A stretch of 6,808 bases of DNA from an uncultured Corynebacterium sp. (GTDB lineage Bacteria > Actinomycetota > Actinomycetes > Mycobacteriales > Mycobacteriaceae), in NCBI GenBank assembly GCA_945631445.1, contig CALZCR010000094.1:1-6808 (forward strand), in the 5' to 3' direction. Made by a program: the position numbers and the translations under genes. Below the pieces are notes generated by a model that was given only the letters and a program-made list of their open reading frames with translations, was not told the DNA's origin and did no database searches. Positions 1 to 5,355 of the stretch are shown here, one piece after another (within the stretch, counting starts at the first letter, position 1; the number at the start of each line of letters is the position of its first letter).

Positions 1-1
1 C

Positions 2-175
2 TCCGACTTTGCGGCGTTGGGATGCCCGCAGCGCTACCTGGCGGACTACCGCGCGCTCATGGACACGCTGCCCATGACCGCGCGGCAAACGCAGGAGCTG
101 CTGTCCGAGGCCAACCAGGCCTTCGCCTGCAACGCCGCGCTGTTCAGGCAGCTGGGCGAGGACCACCCCGGGTAA
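2..175 (+). CDS. hmuO: Heme oxygenase, C-terminal end (partial, 5' end outside window)
   Basis: The last 57 codons of a gene that enters from the left edge, ending with TAA. Heme oxygenase opens heme to biliverdin, iron and CO in the cytoplasm, letting the cell use heme as an iron source. The fragment carries the C-terminal helices of the family: YLADYRALMDTL, then LLSEANQAFACNAALFRQLGE, which lines up with my recollection of Corynebacterium diphtheriae HmuO (YKDEYREKL...[20 protein letters not shown]). The arginine of the YxxxYR segment is kept, but the lysine of HmuO is a leucine here. The proximal histidine and distal helix lie outside the window, so catalytic competence cannot be judged. 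In Corynebacterium glutamicum, as I recall, hmuO also lies near glnA and glnE. Its iron-regulated (DtxR) promoter, if present, would be upstream of the window. Confidence 0.82.
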   Translation, partial: SDFAALGCPQRYLADYRALMDTLPMTARQTQELLSEANQAFACNAALFRQLGEDHPG

Positions 176-204
176 CTACGCTGGGAAGAAAATCCCACTT
201 GAGC

Positions 205-210
205 GAAGGA
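205..210 (+). promoter_or_regulatory. Ribosome binding site of the PIG-L gene
   Basis: GAAGGA lies five bases before the ATG at 216 and supports that start. No clear promoter is visible in the 40 bases after the heme oxygenase stop, so the two genes are probably co-transcribed (inference). Confidence 0.7.
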
Positions 211-215
211 AATAC

Positions 216-947
216 ATGCCTGACTCGCCCCTGCAGAAATTGGACACCGACGGCGTCGAGCGCATCTTATGCGTCGTCGCCCACCCGGACGACCTGGAAT
301 ACGGCATCTCCGCGGCGGTGGCCGCCTGGACTGCCGCCGGCATCCAGGTCGACTATCTGCTGATGACCGCGGGCGAAGCCGGGATGCGGCGCGCCCCGGA
401 CGAAGCGGGCCCGCTGCGCGCCCGGGAGCAGCGCGCCGCCTGCGACGTCGTCGGCGTCAACGACCTCACCATCCTGGACTTCCCGGACGGGCTGATGGAG
501 CCGGGGCCGACGGTGCGCAAGGCGATCGCGAAGCAGATCCGCACGCTGCGCCCGAACATCGTGGTCACCTCCAACTTCGACCTCGAGGTGCCGTGGGGGA
601 TCAACCACATCGACCACCGGGTCACCGGCGAGGCCACCGCCGACGCCATCCGCGACGCCGACAACCGCTGGATCTTCACGGATCTGCTCGACGAGGGTCT
701 GGAGCCGTGGAAGGCCGACCTCTTCCTCGTCGGTGGCGTGGCGGAGCCGGACACGTACGTCGACGTCACCGGCGAGGCCCTGGAAAAGGGCGTCGCCTCC
801 CTCGAGGCCCATGAGGCCTACCTGGCGGATCTCCCGGACCATCCGGCGCCGAGGGCGATGCTCACCGAGATGGCCACAGAATGTGCCCGTGCCGTCGAGG
901 ACGGCTCCACGGACTGCGCCATCGGTTTTCGCGCCTGGCCGATGTAG
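216..947 (+). CDS. PIG-L (LmbE-like) family zinc deacetylase
   Basis: A 243-residue protein of the PIG-L/LmbE fold, whose members remove acetyl groups from N-acetylglucosamine-type sugars with a zinc ion. Visible motifs are AHPDD at residues 22-26 and HIDH at 131-134. By analogy with MshB, H23, D26 and H134 should bind zinc, with D25 as the general base. The TAGEAG segment at 51-56 is also typical. There is no signal peptide or membrane segment, so it is predicted cytoplasmic. It is shorter than the mycothiol enzymes MshB and Mca (around 300 residues) and lacks an obvious thiol-substrate region, so its substrate is unknown. It follows heme oxygenase by 40 bases and may share its mRNA, but that alone does not show a role in heme use. 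It ends two bases from the converging small membrane gene. Confidence 0.88.
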   Translation: MPDSPLQKLDTDGVERILCVVAHPDDLEYGISAAVAAWTAAGIQVDYLLMTAGEAGMRRAPDEAGPLRAREQRAACDVVGVNDLTILDFPDGLMEPGPTVRKAIAKQIRTLRPNIVVTSNFDLEVPWGINHIDHRVTGEATADAIRDADNRWIFTDLLDEGLEPWKADLFLVGGVAEPDTYVDVTGEALEKGVASLEAHEAYLADLPDHPAPRAMLTEMATECARAVEDGSTDCAIGFRAWPM

Positions 948-956
948 CCTCAGGCG
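932..956. other. Inverted repeat spanning two convergent stop codons
   Basis: CGCCTG (932-937) and CAGGCG (951-956) form a perfect six-base-pair stem around a 13-base loop. The loop and right arm contain the TAG of the PIG-L gene (945-947) and the TGA of the opposing gene (950-952). No run of T follows on either strand, so it is not a standard Rho-independent terminator, but it is the only candidate 3' end structure for either gene. Confidence 0.4.
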
Positions 957-1153
957 AAGACGACGGCGAGCAGCGACGCGCCCGTCGCCACAGTGGCGAG
1001 CAGAATCACCGCGACAAAGATCCACGGCACATACTTCGACATCGGGTCGTCGACGGGACGGACCTCTTCGGCGAGGCTCAAGGCGCGGGCGTGCGCGATT
1101 TCTCGTTCAACGAGGTGCGCCAGATATTGGTCCTGGTCAGCTTTGTGTCTCAT
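950..1153 (-). CDS. Small single-pass membrane protein, unknown function
   Basis: A 67-residue protein that I do not recognise as a named family. Residues 1-38 are hydrophilic and charged (helical, with the segment LVEREIAHARALSLAEEV), and residues about 41-66 form one membrane helix rich in V, A and L, ending at the C-terminus. This suggests a C-tail-anchored protein with a cytoplasmic N-terminal helix. The reading frame stays open far upstream, but the ATG at 1153 is preferred because GGAAGGTGG sits just before it, and the upstream extension would run antisense through the DUF1206 gene with unnatural composition. It lies 110 bases downstream of the DUF1206 gene on the same strand and is convergent with the PIG-L gene. 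It may be co-transcribed with DUF1206 or use its own promoter in the gap. Confidence 0.72.
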   Translation of the reverse strand: MRHKADQDQYLAHLVEREIAHARALSLAEEVRPVDDPMSKYVPWIFVAVILLATVATGASLLAVVFA

Positions 1154-1158
1154 AGCGT

Positions 1159-1193
1159 CCACCTTCCGGAAGTGGGGTTTGTCCCCGATGCTA
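1159..1193 (-). promoter_or_regulatory. Leader of the small membrane gene: ribosome site and possible -10 box
   Basis: GGAAGGTGG (complement of 1159-1167) is the ribosome binding site for the ATG at 1153. TAGCAT (complement of 1188-1193) fits the TANNNT -10 pattern and would start transcription about 25-30 bases before the ATG; no convincing -35 is seen. Between them are a GGGG/CCCC hairpin (1174-1177 with 1183-1186) and a near-palindrome (1159-1175) that includes the ribosome site. Confidence 0.4.
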
Positions 1194-1263
1194 AAGGCCA
1201 CCCGCGCGGAATCCGCACCGCCACCCGTAGTGGAGTAGACCGAAAGACTGAAAGCAGATCCGC

Positions 1264-2085
1264 TCAGGACGCGTCGGCGTAGCGCGCCCGGCCCAGACAA
1301 AACACCCCGTACAACCCCAACCCGACCCCGATGACCACCAGCAGCACCGCCCCGAAAGGCTGCTGCCCGATATACCGGAAGGCCGCGTCCAACCCGGCGG
1401 CCTTCTCCGGGTCGCGGGTCAGCGCCGCCCACACCACCAACCCGCCCAAGACGGCGAACGCCACCCCGCGGGCCACATACCCCAGCACACCGACCACCAC
1501 GATCGCGGAGCCGACCTTGCCCGCCTCGGCGCCGGCTTCCAGCTGCTTGGTGAACCTGCGTGTCACACCCAGAAACACGCTGCCGACCCCCACTCCGACG
1601 ATCACGAGCCCCGCCACGACCACCAGCGCCACTCCCGCCGGCTGCTCCAGCGCCGTCGCCGTGACGTCGGTGGCGGTGTCTCCTTCCGACGTCGAATCCC
1701 CGCGCGCGAAAGTCGACGCCGTCCACGCCAGCGACAGATACACCACCGCCAGCACTGCGCCCTTTATCCGGGTCGACCACTCCGGTCCCACCACCGCCTG
1801 CAACAACCGCCACAGGCCCAGCGCCACCAACCCGGCCACGGCCACCCACAGCGCCACGCGCCCGCCCGGGGCCTGGGCGATATTCGACAACGCCCCCGCA
1901 TTGGAGGCCTCCTCGCCACCGAAACCCAACGCGATCTGGAGAACCAGCCAGCCGAGGAGAATGTTGAGCAGTCCCATCACCACGTAGCCGAAGCGGGCGA
2001 CGGCGGACAGCGCCGGATTGTTTTTGACTTGCTGGGCTGCATCTTGACCCTGCTGGCCGGCAGATTTCAGGTTCATGGTCTCCAT
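1264..2085 (-). CDS. DUF1206 family integral membrane protein
   Basis: A 273-residue membrane protein with the DUF1206 layout: three related units, each two membrane helices joined by a short loop. Unit 1 (about 28-100) has ARFGYVVMGLLN, then GALSNIAQAPGG and GLVALGLWRL. Unit 2 (about 104-176) has RIKGAVLAVVYLSL, then ATALEQPAG. Unit 3 (about 200-270) has YVARGVAFAVLGG, then AAFRYIGQQPFG and GLGLYGVFCL. A 27-residue polar N-terminus precedes the first helix. The function of the family is unknown. Start choice is uncertain: ATG at 2085 or ATG at 2076 (three codons later, with GGAG three bases before it). Codons further upstream would give a proline- and arginine-rich extension unlike the family. 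It follows the glnA terminator by about 135 bases on the same strand and precedes the small membrane gene. No clear promoter is seen. Confidence 0.85.
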   Translation of the reverse strand: METMNLKSAGQQGQDAAQQVKNNPALSAVARFGYVVMGLLNILLGWLVLQIALGFGGEEASNAGALSNIAQAPGGRVALWVAVAGLVALGLWRLLQAVVGPEWSTRIKGAVLAVVYLSLAWTASTFARGDSTSEGDTATDVTATALEQPAGVALVVVAGLVIVGVGVGSVFLGVTRRFTKQLEAGAEAGKVGSAIVVVGVLGYVARGVAFAVLGGLVVWAALTRDPEKAAGLDAAFRYIGQQPFGAVLLVVIGVGLGLYGVFCLGRARYADAS

Positions 2086-2127
2086 TGAACTCTGTGGCGG
2101 GGGAGCGGGCAAGGTTCTCCGGCACAT

Positions 2128-2164
2128 GCCGAGCAGAGGGCGTCTGGGCGGGCGCCTGCTCGGC
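2128..2164 (-). other. Strong inverted repeat in the leader of the DUF1206 gene
   Basis: GCCGAGCA (2128-2135) pairs perfectly with TGCTCGGC (2157-2164). Inside it, GGCG and CGCC (2139-2142 and 2153-2156) can extend the stem after a three-base bulge. No T run follows on either strand, so it is not a typical terminator. It lies 43-80 bases before the DUF1206 start and could be an mRNA leader structure or a protein binding site. Confidence 0.45.
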
Positions 2165-2221
2165 GACGATGACGGTGCGGGGCAACCAGGCACCTGCGCA
2201 CGTCGATAAGATTTGAGCACG

Positions 2222-2262
2222 AAAAATCCCCGTGCTCACCGCGGAAAGCGACGGGCACGGGG
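2222..2262 (-). terminator. Rho-independent terminator of glnA
   Basis: On the - strand, CCCCGTGC (complement of 2255-2262) pairs with GCACGGGG (complement of 2228-2235), giving eight perfect pairs around a 19-base loop that can form a small inner stem. It is followed by ATTTTT. It begins 24 bases after the glnA stop codon. Confidence 0.82.
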
Positions 2263-2286
2263 AGAGTCGCGGAAGAGCGAGAGAAA

Positions 2287-3723
2287 CTAGCAGTCGTAGT
2301 ACATCTCAAACTCCAGCGGCGTCGGACGCAGGCGGGCCGGCAGGACTTCCGTTTCCATCTTGAGGTCGATGTAGGTGTCGATGAGGTCCTTGGTGAACAC
2401 GCCGCCCTCCAGCAGGAACTCGTGGTCCTTGCGCAGCGCCTCCAGCGCGCCTTCCAGGGAGGTCGGGCCCTGCGGGATCGCGGCGGCCTCCGCGGCGGGC
2501 AGCTCGTAGAGGTCCTTGTCCACCGGGTCGCCCGGATCGATGCGGTTCTTGATGCCGTCGATGCCGGCCATCAGCATGGCGGCCAGGCCCAGGTAGGCGT
2601 TGCCCGACGGGTCCGGGGTGCGGAACTCCACGCGCTTGGCCTTCGGGTTGGATCCGGTGATTGGGATACGGATCGCGGCGGAGCGGTTGCGCTGGGAATA
2701 CACCAGGTTGATCGGGGCCTCGAAGCCCTTGACCAGGCGGTGGTAGGAGTTCAGGGTGGGGTTGGTGAATGCCTGCACGGCCGAAGCGTGGTGCAGCAGG
2801 CCGCCGATGTAGTAGCGGGCGATGTCCGACAGCCCGCCGTAGCCGGACTCGTCGTAGAACAGTGGCTCGCCGTCTTTCCACAGCGACTGGTGCGCGTGCA
2901 TGCCGGAGCCGTTGTCCCCGGCCAGCGGCTTGGGCATGAAGGTGGCGGACTTGCCCCACTCCATGGCGGTGTTCTTGATGATGTACTTGAACACCTGCAG
3001 GTCGTCGGCGGCGTGCAGCAAGGTGTTGAAGCGGTAGTTGATCTCCTGCTGCCCGCCGGTGCCCACCTCGTGGTGGAAACGCTCGATGTCGAAGCCGACG
3101 CCCATGAGCCGGCGCACCATGGCGTCGCGGATCTCGACGGTCTGGTCGTGCGGGGCGGTGGGGAAGTAGCCGCCCTTCATGCGGTTCTTGTAACCGAGGT
3201 TCGGCCCGCCGTCGAGGTTGGTGTCCTCGCCGCGGTTCCACCAGCCTTCGTCGGAGTCGACCTCGTAGAAGGCGGAGTTAGCCTCCGCGGAGTAGCGGAC
3301 TTTGTCGAAGACGTAGAACTCCGCCTCCAGGCCGAAGGACGCGGAGTCGGCGATGCCCGTGGAGGCGAGGTATTCTTCCGCCTTCTTGGCGATGTTGCGC
3401 GGGTCGCGGGAGAAAGGCTCCAGCGTGAACGGGTCGTTGACGAAGAACTGGATGTTCAGTGTCTTGGTGGAACGGAAAGGGTCGATCTTCGCGGTGGCGG
3501 GATCGGGCAGGAGCACCATGTCGGACTCGTCGACGGTGGTGAAACCACGGATGGAGGAACCGTCGAAGGCGAGGCCGTCTTCCGCCGCCTCGACGGTGAA
3601 TTCGGAGGCGGGGATTGAAAAATGGTGTTCCGTGCCGGGGACGTCGGTGAAGCGGACGTCGACGAATTCGACGCCTTCGTCAGCGATGTAGTTGACGATG
3701 TCCTGGGTGGATTCGAAGGCCAC
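2287..3723 (-). CDS. glnA: Glutamine synthetase, type I
   Basis: A full-length 478-residue GlnA, which joins ammonia to glutamate with ATP in the cytoplasm as a dodecamer and is the main entry of ammonium into metabolism. Family landmarks are DGSS at 54-57, the metal and substrate residues E133, E135, E219 and E227, H276 in GSGMHAH, R329 in SYHRL, R347 in SQRNRS, and E366 and R368 in RVEFRTP. Y406 in KDLYELPA matches the tyrosine adenylylated by GlnE in type I-beta enzymes, so post-translational control is expected. The start is GTG at 3723, supported by GGAGGAA six bases before it. The protein ends MYYDC. It is divergent from the RDD gene and followed by its own terminator. AmtR control is known for glnA in C. 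glutamicum, but I see only half-site-like sequence here. Confidence 0.98.
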   Translation of the reverse strand: MAFESTQDIVNYIADEGVEFVDVRFTDVPGTEHHFSIPASEFTVEAAEDGLAFDGSSIRGFTTVDESDMVLLPDPATAKIDPFRSTKTLNIQFFVNDPFTLEPFSRDPRNIAKKAEEYLASTGIADSASFGLEAEFYVFDKVRYSAEANSAFYEVDSDEGWWNRGEDTNLDGGPNLGYKNRMKGGYFPTAPHDQTVEIRDAMVRRLMGVGFDIERFHHEVGTGGQQEINYRFNTLLHAADDLQVFKYIIKNTAMEWGKSATFMPKPLAGDNGSGMHAHQSLWKDGEPLFYDESGYGGLSDIARYYIGGLLHHASAVQAFTNPTLNSYHRLVKGFEAPINLVYSQRNRSAAIRIPITGSNPKAKRVEFRTPDPSGNAYLGLAAMLMAGIDGIKNRIDPGDPVDKDLYELPAAEAAAIPQGPTSLEGALEALRKDHEFLLEGGVFTKDLIDTYIDLKMETEVLPARLRPTPLEFEMYYDC

Positions 3724-3729
3724 GGTGAC

Positions 3730-3736
3730 TTCCTCC
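3730..3736 (-). promoter_or_regulatory. Ribosome binding site deciding the GTG start of glnA
   Basis: GGAGGAA on the - strand ends six bases before the GTG at 3723. It is the strongest ribosome site in the window and confirms a non-ATG start giving the N-terminus [10 protein letters not shown]. Confidence 0.85.
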
Positions 3737-3764
3737 GCGTGTTAGGCAATAAGTGATGGGACCC

Positions 3765-3795
3765 AGCGTAAACGATCCCGAGGCCCGGCACTGAA
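3765..3795 (-). promoter_or_regulatory. Possible glnA promoter
   Basis: TACGCT (complement of 3765-3770) fits the actinobacterial -10 pattern and would give a leader of roughly 35 bases. TTCAGT (complement of 3790-3795) could be a weak -35 with a long 19-base spacer. The assignment is by pattern and position only. Confidence 0.35.
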
Positions 3796-3809
3796 CCGCG
3801 TCTATCTAT

Positions 3810-3838
3810 TTCTTCCTGCCTGGGGCTCCGGCTAGGCT
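3810..3838 (+). promoter_or_regulatory. Promoter of the RDD gene, probably giving a leaderless mRNA
   Basis: TAGGCT (3833-3838) is a good -10 box only eight bases before the ATG at 3847, with TTCTTC (3810-3815) as a weak -35 at 17 bases. No good ribosome site precedes the ATG. Transcription would start at or next to the start codon. Confidence 0.55.
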
Positions 3839-3846
3839 TGCAACAC

Positions 3847-4329
3847 ATGGCGTACAGGAATAAGCGGAGCTGGCTCGACGGGCCGGAAATCCCGGCGCAA
3901 TTTGACGATGATCCCAGCAACCCGGGCAGATGGCCTGGGGATAAGATGGGGCTGCCGCAATCCGGGCCAGGGGCGATGGCCTCCGTCGGTCGCCGTGCCA
4001 TGGCAGTACTGATCGACTGGGTCTTCTGCTGGTTCATCGCCTCGTTTGTGGTGAGATTCACTGACGCGCTCGGTAGTGTCTCCACGGTCACGCTGCTGCT
4101 GTGGATGCTGCTCGGCATTATCGGCGGCTGGCTGTTCGCCCGCACGCCGGGCATGATGTTCCTGCGCATGGGCGTCGCCCGCATCGACGTCGGCGGCGCC
4201 CGGGTGGGCCTGTGGCGTGCCGTGGTGCGCACCCTGCTCACCGCCTTCGTGCTGCCGGCGGCTCTGGTGGACCAGGACGGCCGGGGCATGCACGACCGCG
4301 CCACCGGCACCGCGGTCATCATGGGCTGA
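3847..4329 (+). CDS. RDD family membrane protein
   Basis: A 160-residue protein with an RDD domain, a family of small membrane proteins. Residues 1-45 are polar with SWLDGPEIP (8-16) and a proline- and glycine-rich stretch, likely cytoplasmic. Three membrane segments lie at about 51-70, 79-97 and 125-142. The family signature is visible as GRRAMAVLIDW (R49/R50 and D57), ARTPGMMFLRMGV (98-110) and DGRGMHDRATGTAVI (144-158). No function is established for this branch. The ATG at 3847 is preferred over a TTG three codons upstream, because a -10 box ends eight bases before the ATG and would put the TTG at or before the transcription start. It is divergent from glnA, convergent with DUF4191, and has its own terminator. 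A gene in this position between DUF4191 and glnA is also present in mycobacteria (Rv2219A). Confidence 0.88.
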   Translation: MAYRNKRSWLDGPEIPAQFDDDPSNPGRWPGDKMGLPQSGPGAMASVGRRAMAVLIDWVFCWFIASFVVRFTDALGSVSTVTLLLWMLLGIIGGWLFARTPGMMFLRMGVARIDVGGARVGLWRAVVRTLLTAFVLPAALVDQDGRGMHDRATGTAVIMG

Positions 4330-4350
4330 CGCCGCCCCCTCACGCCCCCT

Positions 4351-4385
4351 CCCGTCGACGCACCTTCGTGCGCGGCGGGATTTTT
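4351..4385 (+). terminator. Rho-independent terminator of the RDD gene
   Basis: CCCGTCGACGCAC (4351-4363) pairs with GTGCGCGGCGGG (4368-4379) around a CTTC loop, giving 12 pairs with one bulged A and one G-U pair. It is followed by ATTTTT. It begins 21 bases after the stop. Confidence 0.85.
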
Positions 4386-4412
4386 GTGTCTGCGGCGCCC
4401 AAGGAGACGGCG

Positions 4413-4463
4413 AAAACATAATGTCCCGCACCGCCACGGAAGGCAACCGTGGCTGGGCGGGAC
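4413..4463 (-). terminator. Terminator of DUF4191, long hairpin
   Basis: Two 17-base arms (4423-4439 and 4447-4463) pair with only two mismatches around a seven-base loop. On the - strand the hairpin is followed by ATTATGTTTT, a U-rich tail; the other side is GC-rich, so the direction is -. It lies 35 bases past the DUF4191 stop, back to back with the RDD terminator. Confidence 0.75.
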
Positions 4464-4497
4464 GTATGCCGGGGGAGAGGCGGCGTGCGGTGGGACG

Positions 4498-5301
4498 CTA
4501 CTTCTTCTTCGAGCGTTCGCTCGCGCGGCGCATGCGGCGGTTCATGCCCGCCATGTTCTGCGCCTGCTTCGGGACCGGCCCCTTCGGCAGCCCGGCCTGC
4601 TGGCCGCCGCGGACGTGGTCGAGGGCCTCGACCTTCGCGGCGACGCCCATGACCTCGCCCTTCTTGTAGTTGCGCGGGAATTTCAGCATGTGGCGCTGCA
4701 ACTTCTTCAGCGGCACCTGCCCGGCCTCGGTGTCGTCGCCCACGATGACCTGGTAGATCGGCACGCCGGCGAGCAGGCGGTCGGCCCGCTTGACCTGCTG
4801 GTTCATCAGCGGCTTCAGGCGGTTCGGGTTACCCTCGCCGACGAAGATGACGCCCGGGTTACCCACCACCCGGTGCACGATGTCCATTTGGGTGGTGCCG
4901 GCGACGCCGTTCTCGACCACCCAGGCGATGCCCATGGTGTTGCGCATGTTCTCCAACGCCCAACCGGCGGCGCCCGGACTGTCGTCGACCTGGTCGTACA
5001 TGTTGTTTTCCAGGCGCTTGCTGAAGAACCACATCGCCACGGCGAAGCCGAGCACGATGCCCAGGACCAGCATCCACCATTGGCCGCCCCACAGGAAGCC
5101 AATGGCGAACATCAGCAGCGCAATGCCGATCCAGATGATCAGCATGTAGGGGACAAGCTTCTTGTCCTTCTTGCGCAGCATGTTGAACGCCTGCCAGACC
5201 TGTTTCCAGGTCTGGTTGCGCTTTTCACGCTTTGCGGAGCGCTCCTGCTTCTTGGCCGCCTTCTCGGCTGCCTTCGCCTTCTTTTTTGCCTCGTCTGCCA
5301 T
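4498..5301 (-). CDS. DUF4191 family membrane protein
   Basis: A 267-residue protein of the DUF4191 family, which sits next to lipA in many actinobacteria (Rv2219 in Mycobacterium tuberculosis). Residues 1-31 are a lysine/alanine-rich, probably coiled helix. Two membrane helices follow at about 50-70 and 74-94 with a very short turn, so both ends should be cytoplasmic. The remaining ~170 residues form a soluble domain with NTMGIAWVVENG (121-132) and NPGVIFVGEGNPNRL (148-162). The C-terminus is strongly basic (RRMRRASERSKKK). Function is unknown; a link to lipoate synthesis is suggested only by constant neighbourhood. The ATG at 5301 lacks a well-placed ribosome site but has a -10 box seven bases before it. 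The gene begins 54 bases after lipA on the same strand, so read-through from lipA is also possible. Confidence 0.9.
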   Translation of the reverse strand: MADEAKKKAKAAEKAAKKQERSAKREKRNQTWKQVWQAFNMLRKKDKKLVPYMLIIWIGIALLMFAIGFLWGGQWWMLVLGIVLGFAVAMWFFSKRLENNMYDQVDDSPGAAGWALENMRNTMGIAWVVENGVAGTTQMDIVHRVVGNPGVIFVGEGNPNRLKPLMNQQVKRADRLLAGVPIYQVIVGDDTEAGQVPLKKLQRHMLKFPRNYKKGEVMGVAAKVEALDHVRGGQQAGLPKGPVPKQAQNMAGMNRRMRRASERSKKK

Positions 5302-5308
5302 GGCCTCT

Positions 5309-5339
5309 ACTCTAGGCGAGCCGTCGGCCGGCTAGGCAA
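5309..5339 (-). promoter_or_regulatory. Possible promoter of DUF4191 at leaderless distance
   Basis: TAGAGT (complement of 5309-5314) is seven bases before the ATG, so a transcript would begin at the start codon. TTGCCT (complement of 5334-5339) could be a -35 with a long 19-base spacer. A five-pair hairpin (AGCCG 5319-5323, CGGCT 5329-5333) lies between the two boxes. Confidence 0.45.
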
Positions 5340-5355
5340 TCAACCACCGAGTTTC

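Noticed and set aside
182..197. A small hairpin TGGGA/TCCCA between heme oxygenase and the PIG-L gene as a terminator.
   Set aside because: There are only five pairs and no T run follows, so it cannot be called a terminator; the genes are more likely co-transcribed.
267..1025. A 252-codon frame on the - strand opposite the PIG-L gene.
   Set aside because: It is the shadow of the PIG-L gene and has no family motif or plausible start.
950..2239. A 429-codon frame on the - strand covering the DUF1206 region and the small membrane gene.
   Set aside because: Only the last 67 codons look like a natural protein with a ribosome site. The rest is an out-of-frame reading of DUF1206, rich in G and R.
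2422..3618. A 398-codon open frame on the + strand, antisense to glnA.
   Set aside because: It lies wholly within glnA, which is certain from its motifs. The product is a composition artefact of the opposite strand.
3828..5337. A shared CCGGCTAGGC (3828-3837 and 5328-5337) and a TAGGCAAT (3743-3750 and 5333-5340) near promoters as a common operator.
   Set aside because: Matches of 8-10 GC-rich bases are expected by chance in this amount of intergenic sequence, and their position relative to the -10 boxes is not constant.
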